In this document: positions 8,133-18,369 of the stretch, in pieces
Layout of the letters: every line of letters starts with the position of its first letter
How positions within the stretch are numbered: the first letter of the stretch is position 1
DNA from: Synergistota bacterium
Lineage (GTDB): Bacteria; Synergistota; Synergistia; Synergistales; Synergistaceae
Length of the DNA: 39,292 bases
Assembly (NCBI GenBank): GCA_023450745.1
Contig: JAEXGR010000078.1
Location: 1 to 39,292 of the forward strand
Reading direction: 5' to 3'
Program-made: the position numbers and the translations under genes
The notes under the pieces: model-generated
Database searches by the model: none
The model's input: the letters and a program-made list of their open reading frames with translations, nothing else
What the model was told of the DNA's origin: nothing

Positions 8133-9506
8133 ATGTGCGGCGTATTCGGGGCGTACAGTCAGAGCGGTTCCGCCGTACTTGAGGACATCTACCTCGGACT
8201 TTGCGCCCTTCAGCACCGGGGCCAGCTCTCGGCGGGCGTCGCCTGGATCGACGGCGGTTCCGTGCATATCAAGAAAGGACTGGGCCTCGTCCACGAGGCC
8301 CTTTCACAGAGCGAACTGGCGAAGATAGAGGCGCACACGGCCATCGGCCATGTGCGCTACGCCACCGCGGGCGGCACGCGCCCCGAGAACAGCCAGCCCC
8401 TCGGCGCGAATTACGCGCAGGGGCCGATTGCGATCGCGCATAACGGCAACCTGACAAACGCCGTGGCGCTCTCAAGCTATCTCGCGAACCGCGGGGCAAT
8501 TTTCCAGACCTCCTGCGACACGGAGACGATCATCCAGCTGATGGCCCACCAGCCGGGCACGGTCCAGCTCGAAGCGCTGGAGACCGCCCTGTCAAAGATC
8601 AAGGGCGCCTACAGCGTAGCCGTCCTGCTCAACGACTGCCTGATCGCGGCGCGCGACCCCTGGGGCTTCCGCCCGCTGGCGCTCGGCCGCCGCGGAGACG
8701 CCTACTTCGTCGCCTCGGAATCATGCGCGCTGGACATCATCGGCGCGGAGTTCGTCCGCGACGTCGAACCCGGCGAAATCCTCGTCATCGACAGGCGCGG
8801 CACCATCTCGCGCAAACTGCCAAAACAGGCGACGCGCCACCACCGCTGCTCCTTCGAATACGTCTACTTCGCGCGTCCCGACAGCGTGATCGACGGGCGC
8901 TCCGTCTACAGCGCGAGAAAAAAGCTCGGCGCCTGCCTCGCGAAGCGCGGCGGCTGCCCCGCAAACGCGGTCGTGGCGGGAATGCCCGACAGCGGCACGA
9001 TAGCGGCGCTCGGCCTCGCCGAAGAGGCGGGAGTCTGCTTTGAGTCGGGCGTCGTCCGCAACCGTTACGTCGGCCGCACCTTCATCCAGCCGACCCAGCG
9101 CGTGCGCGACGCGGGCGTCAAGATAAAACTCAATCCGCAGCCGGGGATCTTTGAGGGCAAAGAGGCGGTCATCGTCGACGACTCGCTGGTCCGCGGCACC
9201 ACCGCCGGACGCATCGTCTCGATGATCCGCGAGAGCGGCGCGGAAAAGGTGCACATGCGCATCGCGTCCCCGCCCGTCTGCTATCCCTGCTATTACGGCA
9301 TCGACACCCCGAGCTCCGAGGAGCTCGTCGCGGCGCAGATGGACGTCCCCGAGCTCTGCCGAAAGATCGGCGCGGACTCGCTGGAATACATCAGCTGTGA
9401 CGACCTCTGCGAGGCGATCGGCCTGCCGCGCGGCGAGCTCTGCACGGCCTGCTTCGACGGCAACTACTTGGAAGAAGAAGACGACCAGACGCTGCTGGAA
9501 GTCTAA
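8133..9506 (+). CDS. purF: Amidophosphoribosyltransferase PurF (active copy)
   Basis: First committed enzyme of purine synthesis: PRPP plus glutamine gives phosphoribosylamine. It has 457 residues. The nucleophile Cys2 follows Met directly (MCGVFGAYS), so only Met removal is needed, unlike the propeptide form of Bacillus. The glutaminase site is complete: R75 in HVRY, N104/G105 in AHNGNLTN, D129 in CDTE. The PRPP loop is VIVDDSLVRGTT. Cysteines in RCSFEYVYF, PPVCYPC and LCTACF match the [4Fe-4S] ligands of the Bacillus-type enzyme. The paralogue at 10291-11640 lacks most glutaminase residues. Confidence 0.95.
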   Translation: MCGVFGAYSQSGSAVLEDIYLGLCALQHRGQLSAGVAWIDGGSVHIKKGLGLVHEALSQSELAKIEAHTAIGHVRYATAGGTRPENSQPLGANYAQGPIAIAHNGNLTNAVALSSYLANRGAIFQTSCDTETIIQLMAHQPGTVQLEALETALSKIKGAYSVAVLLNDCLIAARDPWGFRPLALGRRGDAYFVASESCALDIIGAEFVRDVEPGEILVIDRRGTISRKLPKQATRHHRCSFEYVYFARPDSVIDGRSVYSARKKLGACLAKRGGCPANAVVAGMPDSGTIAALGLAEEAGVCFESGVVRNRYVGRTFIQPTQRVRDAGVKIKLNPQPGIFEGKEAVIVDDSLVRGTTAGRIVSMIRESGAEKVHMRIASPPVCYPCYYGIDTPSSEELVAAQMDVPELCRKIGADSLEYISCDDLCEAIGLPRGELCTACFDGNYLEEEDDQTLLEV

Positions 9507-9570
9507 AACACGAAAGAACGGCAGCAAATACTGCCCAAAAAATATAAAAATCTGTGGAGGCGCATCAAAA

Positions 9571-10284
9571 ATGAATCTGACAAAGAAAGATTTTATCTAC
9601 GAAGGCAAGGCGAAGAGGCTCTACACCACCGAGGACCCGAACTACGTGATCGTCGAATATAAGGACAGCTTCACCGCCTTCAACGGCCTGAAAAAGGCGA
9701 CGATGAGCGGCAAGGGCGTGCTCAACAACAAGATCTCCTCGAAGCTCTTCCAGCTGCTCGCCGACAACGGCGTCGAATCCCACTTCGTCGAACAGATAGA
9801 CGAAACTAACCAGATCGTCAAGCGCGTCAAGATCGTGCCGCTTGAGGTCATCGTCCGCAACATCACCACCGGCTCGCTCTGCAAACGCCTCGGCGTCGAA
9901 GAGGGCAAGGTGCTCCCCCGCCCGCTCTTCGAGATGTGCTACAAAGACGACGCGCTCGGCGACCCCTTCATCATCGAAGACCACGCGCTGCTCTTCGGCT
10001 GGGCCACGAAGGAAGAGCTCGACAAGATTAAGTCCATCTCGCTGCGCGTCAACGAGATCCTCAAGGATTATTTCGCGCAGAAGGGCGTCGTGCTCGTCGA
10101 CTTCAAGCTTGAGTTCGGCAAAGACATGCAGGGCAGCCTCATCCTGGCCGACGAGATATCGCCCGACACCTGCCGCTTCTGGGACAGCTCGACGGGCGAC
10201 CACCTCGACAAGGACCGCTTCCGCAAAGACCTCGGAGACGTCCTCGGAGCATACGAAGAGATCTGGAAGAGAATTTCCGCATAA
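9571..10284 (+). CDS. purC: SAICAR synthetase PurC
   Basis: Phosphoribosylaminoimidazole-succinocarboxamide synthase joins aspartate to CAIR with ATP, the step after PurE. It has 237 residues, the usual bacterial length. The start FIYEGKAKRLY and the block VIVRNITTGSLCKRLG are diagnostic, as is VLVDFKLEFG with ADEISPDTCRFW near the C-terminus. ATG at 9571 follows a GGAGG ribosome site. A 64-nt spacer separates it from purF, the largest gap in the first half of the operon. The second purF copy starts 6 nt after its stop. Confidence 0.95.
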   Translation: MNLTKKDFIYEGKAKRLYTTEDPNYVIVEYKDSFTAFNGLKKATMSGKGVLNNKISSKLFQLLADNGVESHFVEQIDETNQIVKRVKIVPLEVIVRNITTGSLCKRLGVEEGKVLPRPLFEMCYKDDALGDPFIIEDHALLFGWATKEELDKIKSISLRVNEILKDYFAQKGVVLVDFKLEFGKDMQGSLILADEISPDTCRFWDSSTGDHLDKDRFRKDLGDVLGAYEEIWKRISA

Positions 10285-10290
10285 AGGGCC

Positions 10291-11640
10291 ATGAGCGGAA
10301 TCTTTGGCGCTTACAGCACCTTAAACAAACCAGTCCTTGAAGAGGTCTATCTGGGCCTCTACGCGCTTCAGCACCGCGGGCAGGAGTCGGCGGGCATCGC
10401 CTGGGCCGAGAACGGCCACGTCGCCTCCGTGCGCGGCATGGGGCTGCTCCATAACGCGATAGACCAGCAGCGCCTCGCGGACGAGAACGCGAACTGCGCA
10501 ATCGGGCACGTGCGCTATGTGCCCTTGGAAAGCTCACAGCTTCAGAACGTCCTGCCGATCTGCGCGAATTACGCGCGCGGCCCCGTCGCCATCGCGCACG
10601 ACGGGCTCGTCACGAACCTCGCGGAGCTTACGCGCCAGCTGGAGCAGCGCGGCGCGATCTTCCAGTCCGCCACGAACTCCGAGGCCATCCTGCACATGAT
10701 GGCCCAGAAATCGCACATGCAGCCAATCGACGCGCTCGTCGACGCCCTCAAGAAGCTTGAAGGCTCCTACGCCATCGCCGTGCTGCTGGAGGATTCGCTC
10801 GTCGCGGCCCGCGACCCCTACGGCTTCAAGCCGCTCGTCATCGGCGAACGCGACGGCACCTATTACGCCGCCTCGGAATCCTGCGCGCTGGACATCGTCG
10901 GCGCGAAGCTGCTGCGCGACGTGGAGCCCGGAGAGATCGTCGTAATCGGCGCGAAGGGCATGAAGAGCCTTCGCGTCCGCCAGGAGCGGTGCGGACGCTG
11001 CATGCACTGCTCGTTTGAGTACGTCTATACCGCGCGCCCCGACAGCATCATCGACGGACGCTCCGTCTACGAGGCGAGAAAAGAGATGGGACGCCGCCTG
11101 GCCCGCAAATCGCCCTGCGGCGACGCGGACCTCGTCGCGGGAATGCCCGACAGCGGCACGATCTCGGCAATCGGCTACGCGCAGGCGGCGGAGGCCCCCT
11201 TCGAGATGGGGGTCGTCCGCAACCGCTACGTCGGGCGCACCTTTATCCAGCCCACCCAGAAGGTACGCGAGCTCGGCGTAAAGATAAAGCTCAACCCCAT
11301 CGCCGAGATATTCAAAGACAAGAGAGCCGTCATCGTCGACGATTCAATCGTGCGGGGAACGACCGCCGAACGCATCGTCTCGATGATACGCAACTGCGGC
11401 GCGGCGGAGGTACACCTTCGTATCGCCTCGCCGCCGGTGCTCCATCCCTGCCGTTACGGTATCGACACGCGGAAAGAGAAGACTCTCGCCGCGGTACGCA
11501 TGACGCTTGATGAACTCTGCAAAAAGGTCGGGGCCGATTCGCTCGATTACCTGACGGAAGAGGACCTGATAGCGGCGATAGGCTTGCCGGAGGATAAGCT
11601 CTGCACCGCCTGCTTCACCGGCAAATATCTGGAAGGATAG
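10291..11640 (+). CDS. PurF paralogue with degraded glutaminase site
   Basis: Full-length (449 residues) homologue of amidophosphoribosyltransferase that aligns without gaps to the neighbouring PurF over at least the first 130 residues. It starts MSGIFGAYS: the nucleophilic Cys2 is Ser. Other glutaminase residues also differ: N104 is Asp and N106 is Leu (AHDGLVTN), D129 is Asn, and the loop after R75 reads VPLESS instead of ATAGGT. The PRPP loop VIVDDSIVRGTT and the FeS-type cysteines (HCSFEYVY, PPVLHPC, LCTACF) are kept. I infer an ammonia-dependent transferase or a regulatory/partner subunit of the active PurF. The ribosome site is weak (aaggg), so coupling to purC is likely. Confidence 0.85.
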   Translation: MSGIFGAYSTLNKPVLEEVYLGLYALQHRGQESAGIAWAENGHVASVRGMGLLHNAIDQQRLADENANCAIGHVRYVPLESSQLQNVLPICANYARGPVAIAHDGLVTNLAELTRQLEQRGAIFQSATNSEAILHMMAQKSHMQPIDALVDALKKLEGSYAIAVLLEDSLVAARDPYGFKPLVIGERDGTYYAASESCALDIVGAKLLRDVEPGEIVVIGAKGMKSLRVRQERCGRCMHCSFEYVYTARPDSIIDGRSVYEARKEMGRRLARKSPCGDADLVAGMPDSGTISAIGYAQAAEAPFEMGVVRNRYVGRTFIQPTQKVRELGVKIKLNPIAEIFKDKRAVIVDDSIVRGTTAERIVSMIRNCGAAEVHLRIASPPVLHPCRYGIDTRKEKTLAAVRMTLDELCKKVGADSLDYLTEEDLIAAIGLPEDKLCTACFTGKYLEG

Positions 11641-11654
11641 GAGAAAAAGAGCCG

Positions 11655-12668
11655 ATGAGTAAGCTCAGTTACGAAAAATCTGGAGTCAGCATAACCGGCG
11701 GCGACGCCTGGGTCGAGACCATCAAAGGGCTGCTTGCGAAGCGCCCCAAAGATAAAAACTGCGTGGGCGGCGTCGGCGGCTTCGCCGGCCTCTACCGGAT
11801 CGGCGGAGGCCAGTGCCTCGCCGCCTGCTGCGACGGCGTGGGAACCAAGCTCGAACTGGCCAAAGCCGCCGGCCTGTACCGCGGGCTCGGCCAGGACCTG
11901 GTGGCGATGAACGTCAACGACCTCGTCACGGTCGGCGCGAGGCCGCTCTTTTTCCTCGATTACGCCGCCTGCGGCAAACTCGACGAAAAGATTCTGAAAG
12001 AGATCGTGGAGGGCGTCATCGACGCCTGCGACGAAAGCCTCTGCACGCTGCTCGGCGGCGAGACGGCGGAGATGCCCGGCGTCTACGGGGCCGACGGCTT
12101 CGACCTCGCCGGCTTCTCGGTGGGCATCGTCGACGAGGACAAGATCATCGACGGCAGCGACATTCAGGAAGGCAACCTGATCGTCGGCCTCCCCAGCTCG
12201 GGAGTCCACAGCAACGGCTTCAGCCTCGTGCGCAGCGCGCTCGGAAAAGAGGGGCTGGACATCCCCCTCGACAGCACGCCCGCGGGCTGGAAGGAGAGCG
12301 TCGCCTCCGCGGCGATGCGCCCGACGAAGCTCTACGTCAAGGCGGCGCTCGCCGCGATCGGGACGGGCGCGGTGCGCGGCATGGCCCATATAACGGGCGG
12401 CGGCATGTACGGCAACATCATCCGCGTCATTCCGAAGCACCTCGACATCGCGATAGACTTCAAATCATGGAAACGCCCCGCGATCTTCGACCTGATCCAG
12501 AGCGCGGGCATTGACGAAGAAGAGATGCAGCGGGTCTTCAACCTCGGCATCGGCTTCGTCTTCATCATCGGCGCAGACGGGCTGAAAACGCTTGAAGAGG
12601 CGCTGGCGCCGCTCGGAGAGAAGCCCGCCGTCATCGGCGAGGTCATTAAATGTACATCCCGCGGATAG
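11655..12668 (+). CDS. purM: AIR synthetase PurM
   Basis: Phosphoribosylformylglycinamidine cyclo-ligase closes the imidazole ring using ATP (step 5). It has 337 residues, the normal length. Family motifs are YEKSGVSITGGD at the N-terminus, CCDGVGTKLELA, MNVNDLVTVGARPLFFLDY, GGETAEMPGVY and HITGGGMYGNIIRV. ATG at 11655 follows a GGAGA ribosome site 14 nt after the previous stop. The 3' end overlaps purN by 19 nt, so the two are translationally coupled. Confidence 0.96.
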   Translation: MSKLSYEKSGVSITGGDAWVETIKGLLAKRPKDKNCVGGVGGFAGLYRIGGGQCLAACCDGVGTKLELAKAAGLYRGLGQDLVAMNVNDLVTVGARPLFFLDYAACGKLDEKILKEIVEGVIDACDESLCTLLGGETAEMPGVYGADGFDLAGFSVGIVDEDKIIDGSDIQEGNLIVGLPSSGVHSNGFSLVRSALGKEGLDIPLDSTPAGWKESVASAAMRPTKLYVKAALAAIGTGAVRGMAHITGGGMYGNIIRVIPKHLDIAIDFKSWKRPAIFDLIQSAGIDEEEMQRVFNLGIGFVFIIGADGLKTLEEALAPLGEKPAVIGEVIKCTSRG

Positions 12669-13250
12669 CGATCCTCATCTCGGGAACGGGAACGAACATG
12701 GAGGCCCTTCTAAAGGCCTCCATCACCGGCGAACTGCCCGCGCAGGTCTCCTTTGTGGGCAGCGACAGGCTGGAAGCCAGGGGGCTCGCGACGGCGGCGG
12801 CTTTAGGCGCGCCGACACGGGTCTTTTTCTACAAACGCGACGGGCGCGAGGCGGCGGAAGAGGCCATCGCCCGGGCGATAAAAGAGACGTGCAGCGACTG
12901 GATCGTCCTCGCCGGCTTCATGCGCGTGCTGTCGCCGGCATTCGTGCGCCGCTTCAATGGACGGATCGTCAACATCCACCCGGCGCTGCTGCCGGCCTTC
13001 CCCGGAGCCCACGGCATCCTCGACGCCTGGAACGCCGGCGTGCCGGAGACGGGCGTCACCGTCCACCTCGTCGACGAGGAGGTCGACCACGGCCCCATCC
13101 TCGCGCAGGAGAGGGTCCGGCGCGCGCCCGACGACACGCTCGAGAGCCTGGAGGCCAAGATACACGCGGTCGAACATCAGCTCTACAAACGCGCTCTGAA
13201 AGAATTTCTGGAAGCACATCCGATAGATATCGATCAATGGGAGGGTGAAC

Positions 13251-13273
<23 letters not shown>
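12650..13273 (+). CDS. purN: GAR transformylase PurN
   Basis: Formyltetrahydrofolate-dependent phosphoribosylglycinamide formyltransferase (step 3), 207 residues. The N-terminal phosphate-binding segment is ILISGTGTNMEAL. The catalytic triad is N108 and H110 in NIHPALLPAFPG plus D146 in VDEEVDHGPI. It overlaps purM by 19 nt and purH by 23 nt. No formate-dependent PurT is present in the window, so PurN is the visible route for this step. Confidence 0.95.
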
Positions 13274-14789
<1,516 letters not shown>

Positions 14790-14799
14790 GAGCGGCAAA

Positions 14800-16074
14800 A
14801 TGAAGGTCATGGTACTTGGCGGCGGCGGCCGGGAACACGCGGTCGTCCACGCCTTTTCCAAATCAAAAATCACCGGCAGCCTCCACTGCTGCCCCGGCAA
14901 CCCGGGAATCGCGAAGCTCGCGCAGTGCCACGCGGGCGACCCCTGCGACCCGCGGGCGATGCGCGAACTCTGCGAAGGGCTCGGCATCGGGCTCGTCTTC
15001 GTCGGGCCGGAGGCCCCTCTCGTTGCGGGGACGGCGGACGCGCTGCGCGAAGCGGGCATCCCCGTCATGGGCCCCGGAGCCTCCGGCGCGCGCCTTGAGG
15101 GAAGCAAAGCCTTCTCCAAGCAGTTCATGAAAAAACACGGCGTCCCCACCTCCGACTTCGACCTCTGCACCAACCTGGAAGAATGCCGGGCCGCGCTCGC
15201 GAAAAGAAGCGCCCCCTTCGTCGTCAAGGCCGACGGCCTCGCGGCCGGCAAAGGCGCCTTTCTCCCCGAAAGCTACGAAGAGGCGGTGGAAACCTGCCGC
15301 ATGATGCTGGAAGAACAGAAGCTGGGCGCGGCGGGAAACCTCATCGTCGTCGAAGACTACGTTCAGGGTATGGAAATGACCGTCCTCGCGCTCACCGACG
15401 GCGAAACGGTGCGCATCCTGCCCTCGAGCCAGGACCACAAACGGGCGCTCGACGGCGACAAAGGCGGCAACACCGGCGGCATGGGAGCCTACTCGCCCGT
15501 CCCCTGGGTAGACGAGGCCTTCATGAAAAAAGTGACCGACGAAGTCCTCACCCCCACCGTCAAAGGACTCAAGGCGGACGGCATTCCCTTCTGCGGCGTC
15601 ATCTACGCCGGCATCATGATCAAGCCCGACGGCGCGCTCTCCGTGCTCGAATACAACGTGCGCCTCGGCGACCCCGAAACGCAGGTCGTGCTGCCGGCCT
15701 TCGGCGGCGACTTCGGCGAAGTCATCCTCGCATGCGCTAAAGGAGAGCTGGCCTCCGTCGAATGGCCGGGAGCCAAGCGCGTGGCGCTGGGCGTCGTCAT
15801 GGCCTCCGGCGGCTACCCCGACGCCTTTGAAAAGGGCTATCCGATCAGCGGCGCGGACGAAGAGATAGAAAACACCTTCGTCTACCACGCGGGCACGAAG
15901 CTGAACGACAAAGGCGAGCTCGTCACTGGCGGCGGCCGCGTCCTCACCGTCGTCGGCCTCGCGGACGACCTGCCCGCGGCGCGCGAGCGCGCCTACGAAC
16001 GCGTGAAGCGGATAAGCTTTGAAAAGGCCCACTACAGAAACGACATCGGCGACAAATCGCTGAAAAGAAAATAA
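14800..16074 (+). CDS. purD: GAR synthetase PurD
   Basis: Phosphoribosylamine-glycine ligase, an ATP-grasp enzyme for step 2, 424 residues. It starts MKVMVLGGGGREHA, the PurD signature. ATP-grasp elements include VVKADGLAAGKGAF near residue 140, GMEMTVLALTDG, SSQDHKRALDGDKGGNTGGM, and LEYNVRLGDPETQ at the metal site. ATG at 14800 is preceded by TAGGAG overlapping the purH stop. It uses the unstable phosphoribosylamine made by PurF, so its presence with two PurF-type proteins in one operon is relevant. Confidence 0.96.
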   Translation: MKVMVLGGGGREHAVVHAFSKSKITGSLHCCPGNPGIAKLAQCHAGDPCDPRAMRELCEGLGIGLVFVGPEAPLVAGTADALREAGIPVMGPGASGARLEGSKAFSKQFMKKHGVPTSDFDLCTNLEECRAALAKRSAPFVVKADGLAAGKGAFLPESYEEAVETCRMMLEEQKLGAAGNLIVVEDYVQGMEMTVLALTDGETVRILPSSQDHKRALDGDKGGNTGGMGAYSPVPWVDEAFMKKVTDEVLTPTVKGLKADGIPFCGVIYAGIMIKPDGALSVLEYNVRLGDPETQVVLPAFGGDFGEVILACAKGELASVEWPGAKRVALGVVMASGGYPDAFEKGYPISGADEEIENTFVYHAGTKLNDKGELVTGGGRVLTVVGLADDLPAARERAYERVKRISFEKAHYRNDIGDKSLKRK

Positions 16075-16099
16075 ATCCGCCCGCGAAGGAGAGATAAAA

Positions 16100-16612
16100 A
16101 TGGCACCGAAAATCGGCATCATCATGGGCTCCGCCTCGGACATCCCCGTCGTCGAAAAGGGCGCGCCCGTCCTTGAAGAGCTCGGCATAGAATTTGAAGT
16201 GGCGATCGCCTCGGCGCACCGCACCCCCGCCGACGTGGAAAACTACGCCAAAGGCGCGCGCGCGCGCGGCATCAGGGCGCTCATCGCCGTAGCCGGACTC
16301 TCGGCGGCGCTTCCCGGCGTCGTCGCGGCCTGCACGACGCTGCCCGTTATCGGCGTCCCCGTCAAGGGCGGCGCGCTCGACGGCCTCGACGCGCTGCTTT
16401 CGATCGCGCAGATGCCCCCCGGCGTCCCCGCCGCCTCCGTCGGCCTCAACGGCGCGAAAAACGCCTGTCTGCTGGCGGCGCGCATCGTCGCCGCGACCGA
16501 CGACGGCCTGACGGCGAAGCTCGAAGCCTACGCGGAAAAAGAGGCCCGCAAGGTGCGCGAGAGCCGCAAAAAGCTCGAAAACCTGCCCGCCGCCCCGCAA
16601 GAGGCCTATTAA
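16100..16612 (+). CDS. purE: AIR carboxylase/NCAIR mutase PurE
   Basis: Makes CAIR from AIR or N5-CAIR; 170 residues. The family motifs are IIMGSASDIPVVEKG and ASAHRTPADV with the active-site His. GVPVKGGALDGLDALLSIAQMPPGVP supports the class I-like fold. The second loop reads AGLSAALPGV where E. coli class I has AAHLPG, so that loop His is replaced by Ala. No PurK is present in the window. Whether it uses N5-CAIR or AIR plus bicarbonate cannot be decided here. It is the last gene of the operon. Confidence 0.92.
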   Translation: MAPKIGIIMGSASDIPVVEKGAPVLEELGIEFEVAIASAHRTPADVENYAKGARARGIRALIAVAGLSAALPGVVAACTTLPVIGVPVKGGALDGLDALLSIAQMPPGVPAASVGLNGAKNACLLAARIVAATDDGLTAKLEAYAEKEARKVRESRKKLENLPAAPQEAY

Positions 16613-16617
16613 AAAAA

Positions 16618-16685
16618 TTTACCGCGCAGCGATAATACAAGAGGCCGGCGGCTGCCGGCCTCTTTATATTACCGCTGCGCGGTAA
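16618..16685. terminator. Long nested terminator after purE
   Basis: An outer stem (tttaccgcgcagcg with cgctgcgcggtaaa) encloses an inner stem (aagaggccggc/gccggcctctt) followed by tatatt. It ends the purine operon six bases after the purE stop and also faces the convergent methyltransferase gene, so it probably works both ways. Confidence 0.85.
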
Positions 16686-16764
16686 AAACCTCTCCCTCAG
16701 GCCCGGCGAACCGCCGCGGCGAGAGAGCCGAAAACCTCTGCCAGCCCCGATTTACCGCTTTCCC

Positions 16765-17358
16765 TTATCGAAGGGCGGAGTTTTTAAGCCCCCGGCACTC
16801 GTAAACGAAGGCGGGGGGAAGATTCATCATCACGAACCTGATCTTTACCTCCTGAAAAATCCTTTCAAAGGCGCCCTTCATGTGCAGCGAATACTGGAAA
16901 GCGACAAAACTGCCGTCCGGGGCCAGGCTTCTGGCGACGCCGCGCAGCACCGACTCGGTGACCTCGTGAGGCATCACCGCGTAGGGCAGGCTGGAAACGA
17001 TCAGGTCCACGCTGCGGAGGCCGTTGTTGTCCAGCACGCCGGGCAAAAACCGCGCGTCGTCGTAGATATCCAGCCCCGTCTCGCAACTGAGCATCCGGCG
17101 CAGGTCCTCCTCGATCTCAAAGACGAAAAGCCTGCTCTCCGCCGACTTGCGCCGGATAATGGCGCGCGTCATCGCCCCGGTGCCCGCGCCGAACTCGGCG
17201 ATAGTCCTGGTCCGCGTCCAATCGACATTGTTGAGCATGGAAGAGACAAGCTGCGGCGAACTCGGCGCAATGCTCCCGATGGTACGCGGTTCGGTGACAA
17301 ACTTTTTGATGAAAAGCATCTTTTCCTTGATATTTTTATCGACCTGCGCCAACGGCAT
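16765..17358 (-). CDS. Class I SAM-dependent methyltransferase, phospholipid-MTase-like
   Basis: 197-residue Rossmann-fold methyltransferase. The SAM-binding loop is EFGAGTGAMTRAI (residues 55-67), preceded by the segment FVTEPRTIGSIAPSSPQL, which resembles bacterial phospholipid N-methyltransferases of the PmtA/rRNA-dimethylase-related group. The motif IV position reads VSSLPYAVMP. Substrate is not established. ATG at 17358 has a strong GGAGGAG ribosome site. It is convergent with the purine operon and lies downstream of cysK with about 75 nt between, so co-transcription is possible. Confidence 0.75.
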   Translation of the reverse strand: MPLAQVDKNIKEKMLFIKKFVTEPRTIGSIAPSSPQLVSSMLNNVDWTRTRTIAEFGAGTGAMTRAIIRRKSAESRLFVFEIEEDLRRMLSCETGLDIYDDARFLPGVLDNNGLRSVDLIVSSLPYAVMPHEVTESVLRGVARSLAPDGSFVAFQYSLHMKGAFERIFQEVKIRFVMMNLPPAFVYECRGLKNSALR

Positions 17359-17433
17359 AAAATCTCCTCCAGCGGTTGAGTTTGTTATGATAAATTATCA
17401 GCAAGCAGCCGATTTGTACAGCCCAGTATCGCA

Positions 17434-18357
17434 TCAGGCGGAGAAGACGCTCAAATATTTATCGCCGCGGTCCGGCTGGACGGTGATGACGACACTCTCC
17501 GGCGAAAGGCCGGCAGCGACCTTCAGCGCCGCCCAGACATTCGCGCCCGTGGAGATGCCGCTGAAAATCCCCTCCTCTGACGAGAGCCGCCGCGCGGTGG
17601 CAAGGGCGTCCTCGTCGGCGACCGTCATGAACTCGTCTATCTCCGCGACGGCGAGGTTCGCGGGGATGAAATTCGCGCCTATCCCCTGAATCTTATGCGG
17701 CCCCGCCTTACCCTCGGTGACGAGCGGGCTCGACGCCGGCTCCACCGCGATCACTTTCACTCCGGGGACCTCCCTGCGCAGCGCGCGTCCGACGCCGGTC
17801 ACCGTGCCGCCCGTGCCGAAAGAGGCGACGAAGGCCGCGAGCTTTTTCTCATCCGGCAGCTGCGCCAAGATCTCCGGCCCGGTCGTCTCCTCATGGGCGC
17901 GCGGGTTGCCGGGGTTGGAAAACTGGTCGAGCATGATCGCGTTTGCGTCCTCGCCGAGTATCCGCTTCGCCTCTTTCACCGCTCCGGACATCCCCTCGGC
18001 GGCGGGCGTCAGCACGAGCCGCGCGCCGAAGGCGGCCAGCACCGCGCGGCGTTCTTTGGACATCGACTCGGGCATCGTGAGAATCACCGGCAGCCCCAGC
18101 GCCCGCCCGAGCATCGCCAGGCCGATGCCCGTGTTGCCGCTCGTCGGCTCCACGATCACCGTCTTCTCCGTGAGCAGCCCCTTGAGCTGCGCGTCCTTCA
18201 GCATCCCCCAGGCGGCGCGGTCCTTTATCGAGCCTCCGGGGTTTCCCCCCTCGAGCTTTATCCAGACCTCCGCGCCGCCCGTGTCAAAGCTCAGCTTGTA
18301 AAGCGGCGTACCGCCCACCAGCTGCATTATCTCAAGATCATCTACGTTTTTCAGCAA
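17434..18357 (-). CDS. cysK: Cysteine synthase (O-acetylserine sulfhydrylase)
   Basis: PLP enzyme that makes cysteine from O-acetylserine and sulfide, 307 residues. The PLP lysine is K45 in GGSIKDRAA and the phosphate/substrate loop is PTSGNTGIGLA (71-81). GTGGTVTGVG and a C-terminal TVQPDRGDKYLS complete the fold. The start is a TTG at 18357, 7 nt after GAGGGGG; a later ATG (residue 11) would cut into the conserved N-terminus. It follows a glutaredoxin-like gene by 12 nt. CysK and CysM cannot be separated with certainty, although the fit is close to CysK. Confidence 0.9.
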   Translation of the reverse strand: MLKNVDDLEIMQLVGGTPLYKLSFDTGGAEVWIKLEGGNPGGSIKDRAAWGMLKDAQLKGLLTEKTVIVEPTSGNTGIGLAMLGRALGLPVILTMPESMSKERRAVLAAFGARLVLTPAAEGMSGAVKEAKRILGEDANAIMLDQFSNPGNPRAHEETTGPEILAQLPDEKKLAAFVASFGTGGTVTGVGRALRREVPGVKVIAVEPASSPLVTEGKAGPHKIQGIGANFIPANLAVAEIDEFMTVADEDALATARRLSSEEGIFSGISTGANVWAALKVAAGLSPESVVITVQPDRGDKYLSVFSA

Positions 18358-18369
18358 AACGGCGCCCCC

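Noticed and set aside
6003..8294. A 763-codon open frame antisense to purL
   Set aside because: It runs opposite a secure PurL and the start of PurF, has Arg/Asp/Val-biased low-complexity composition typical of GC-rich antisense frames, and resembles no family.
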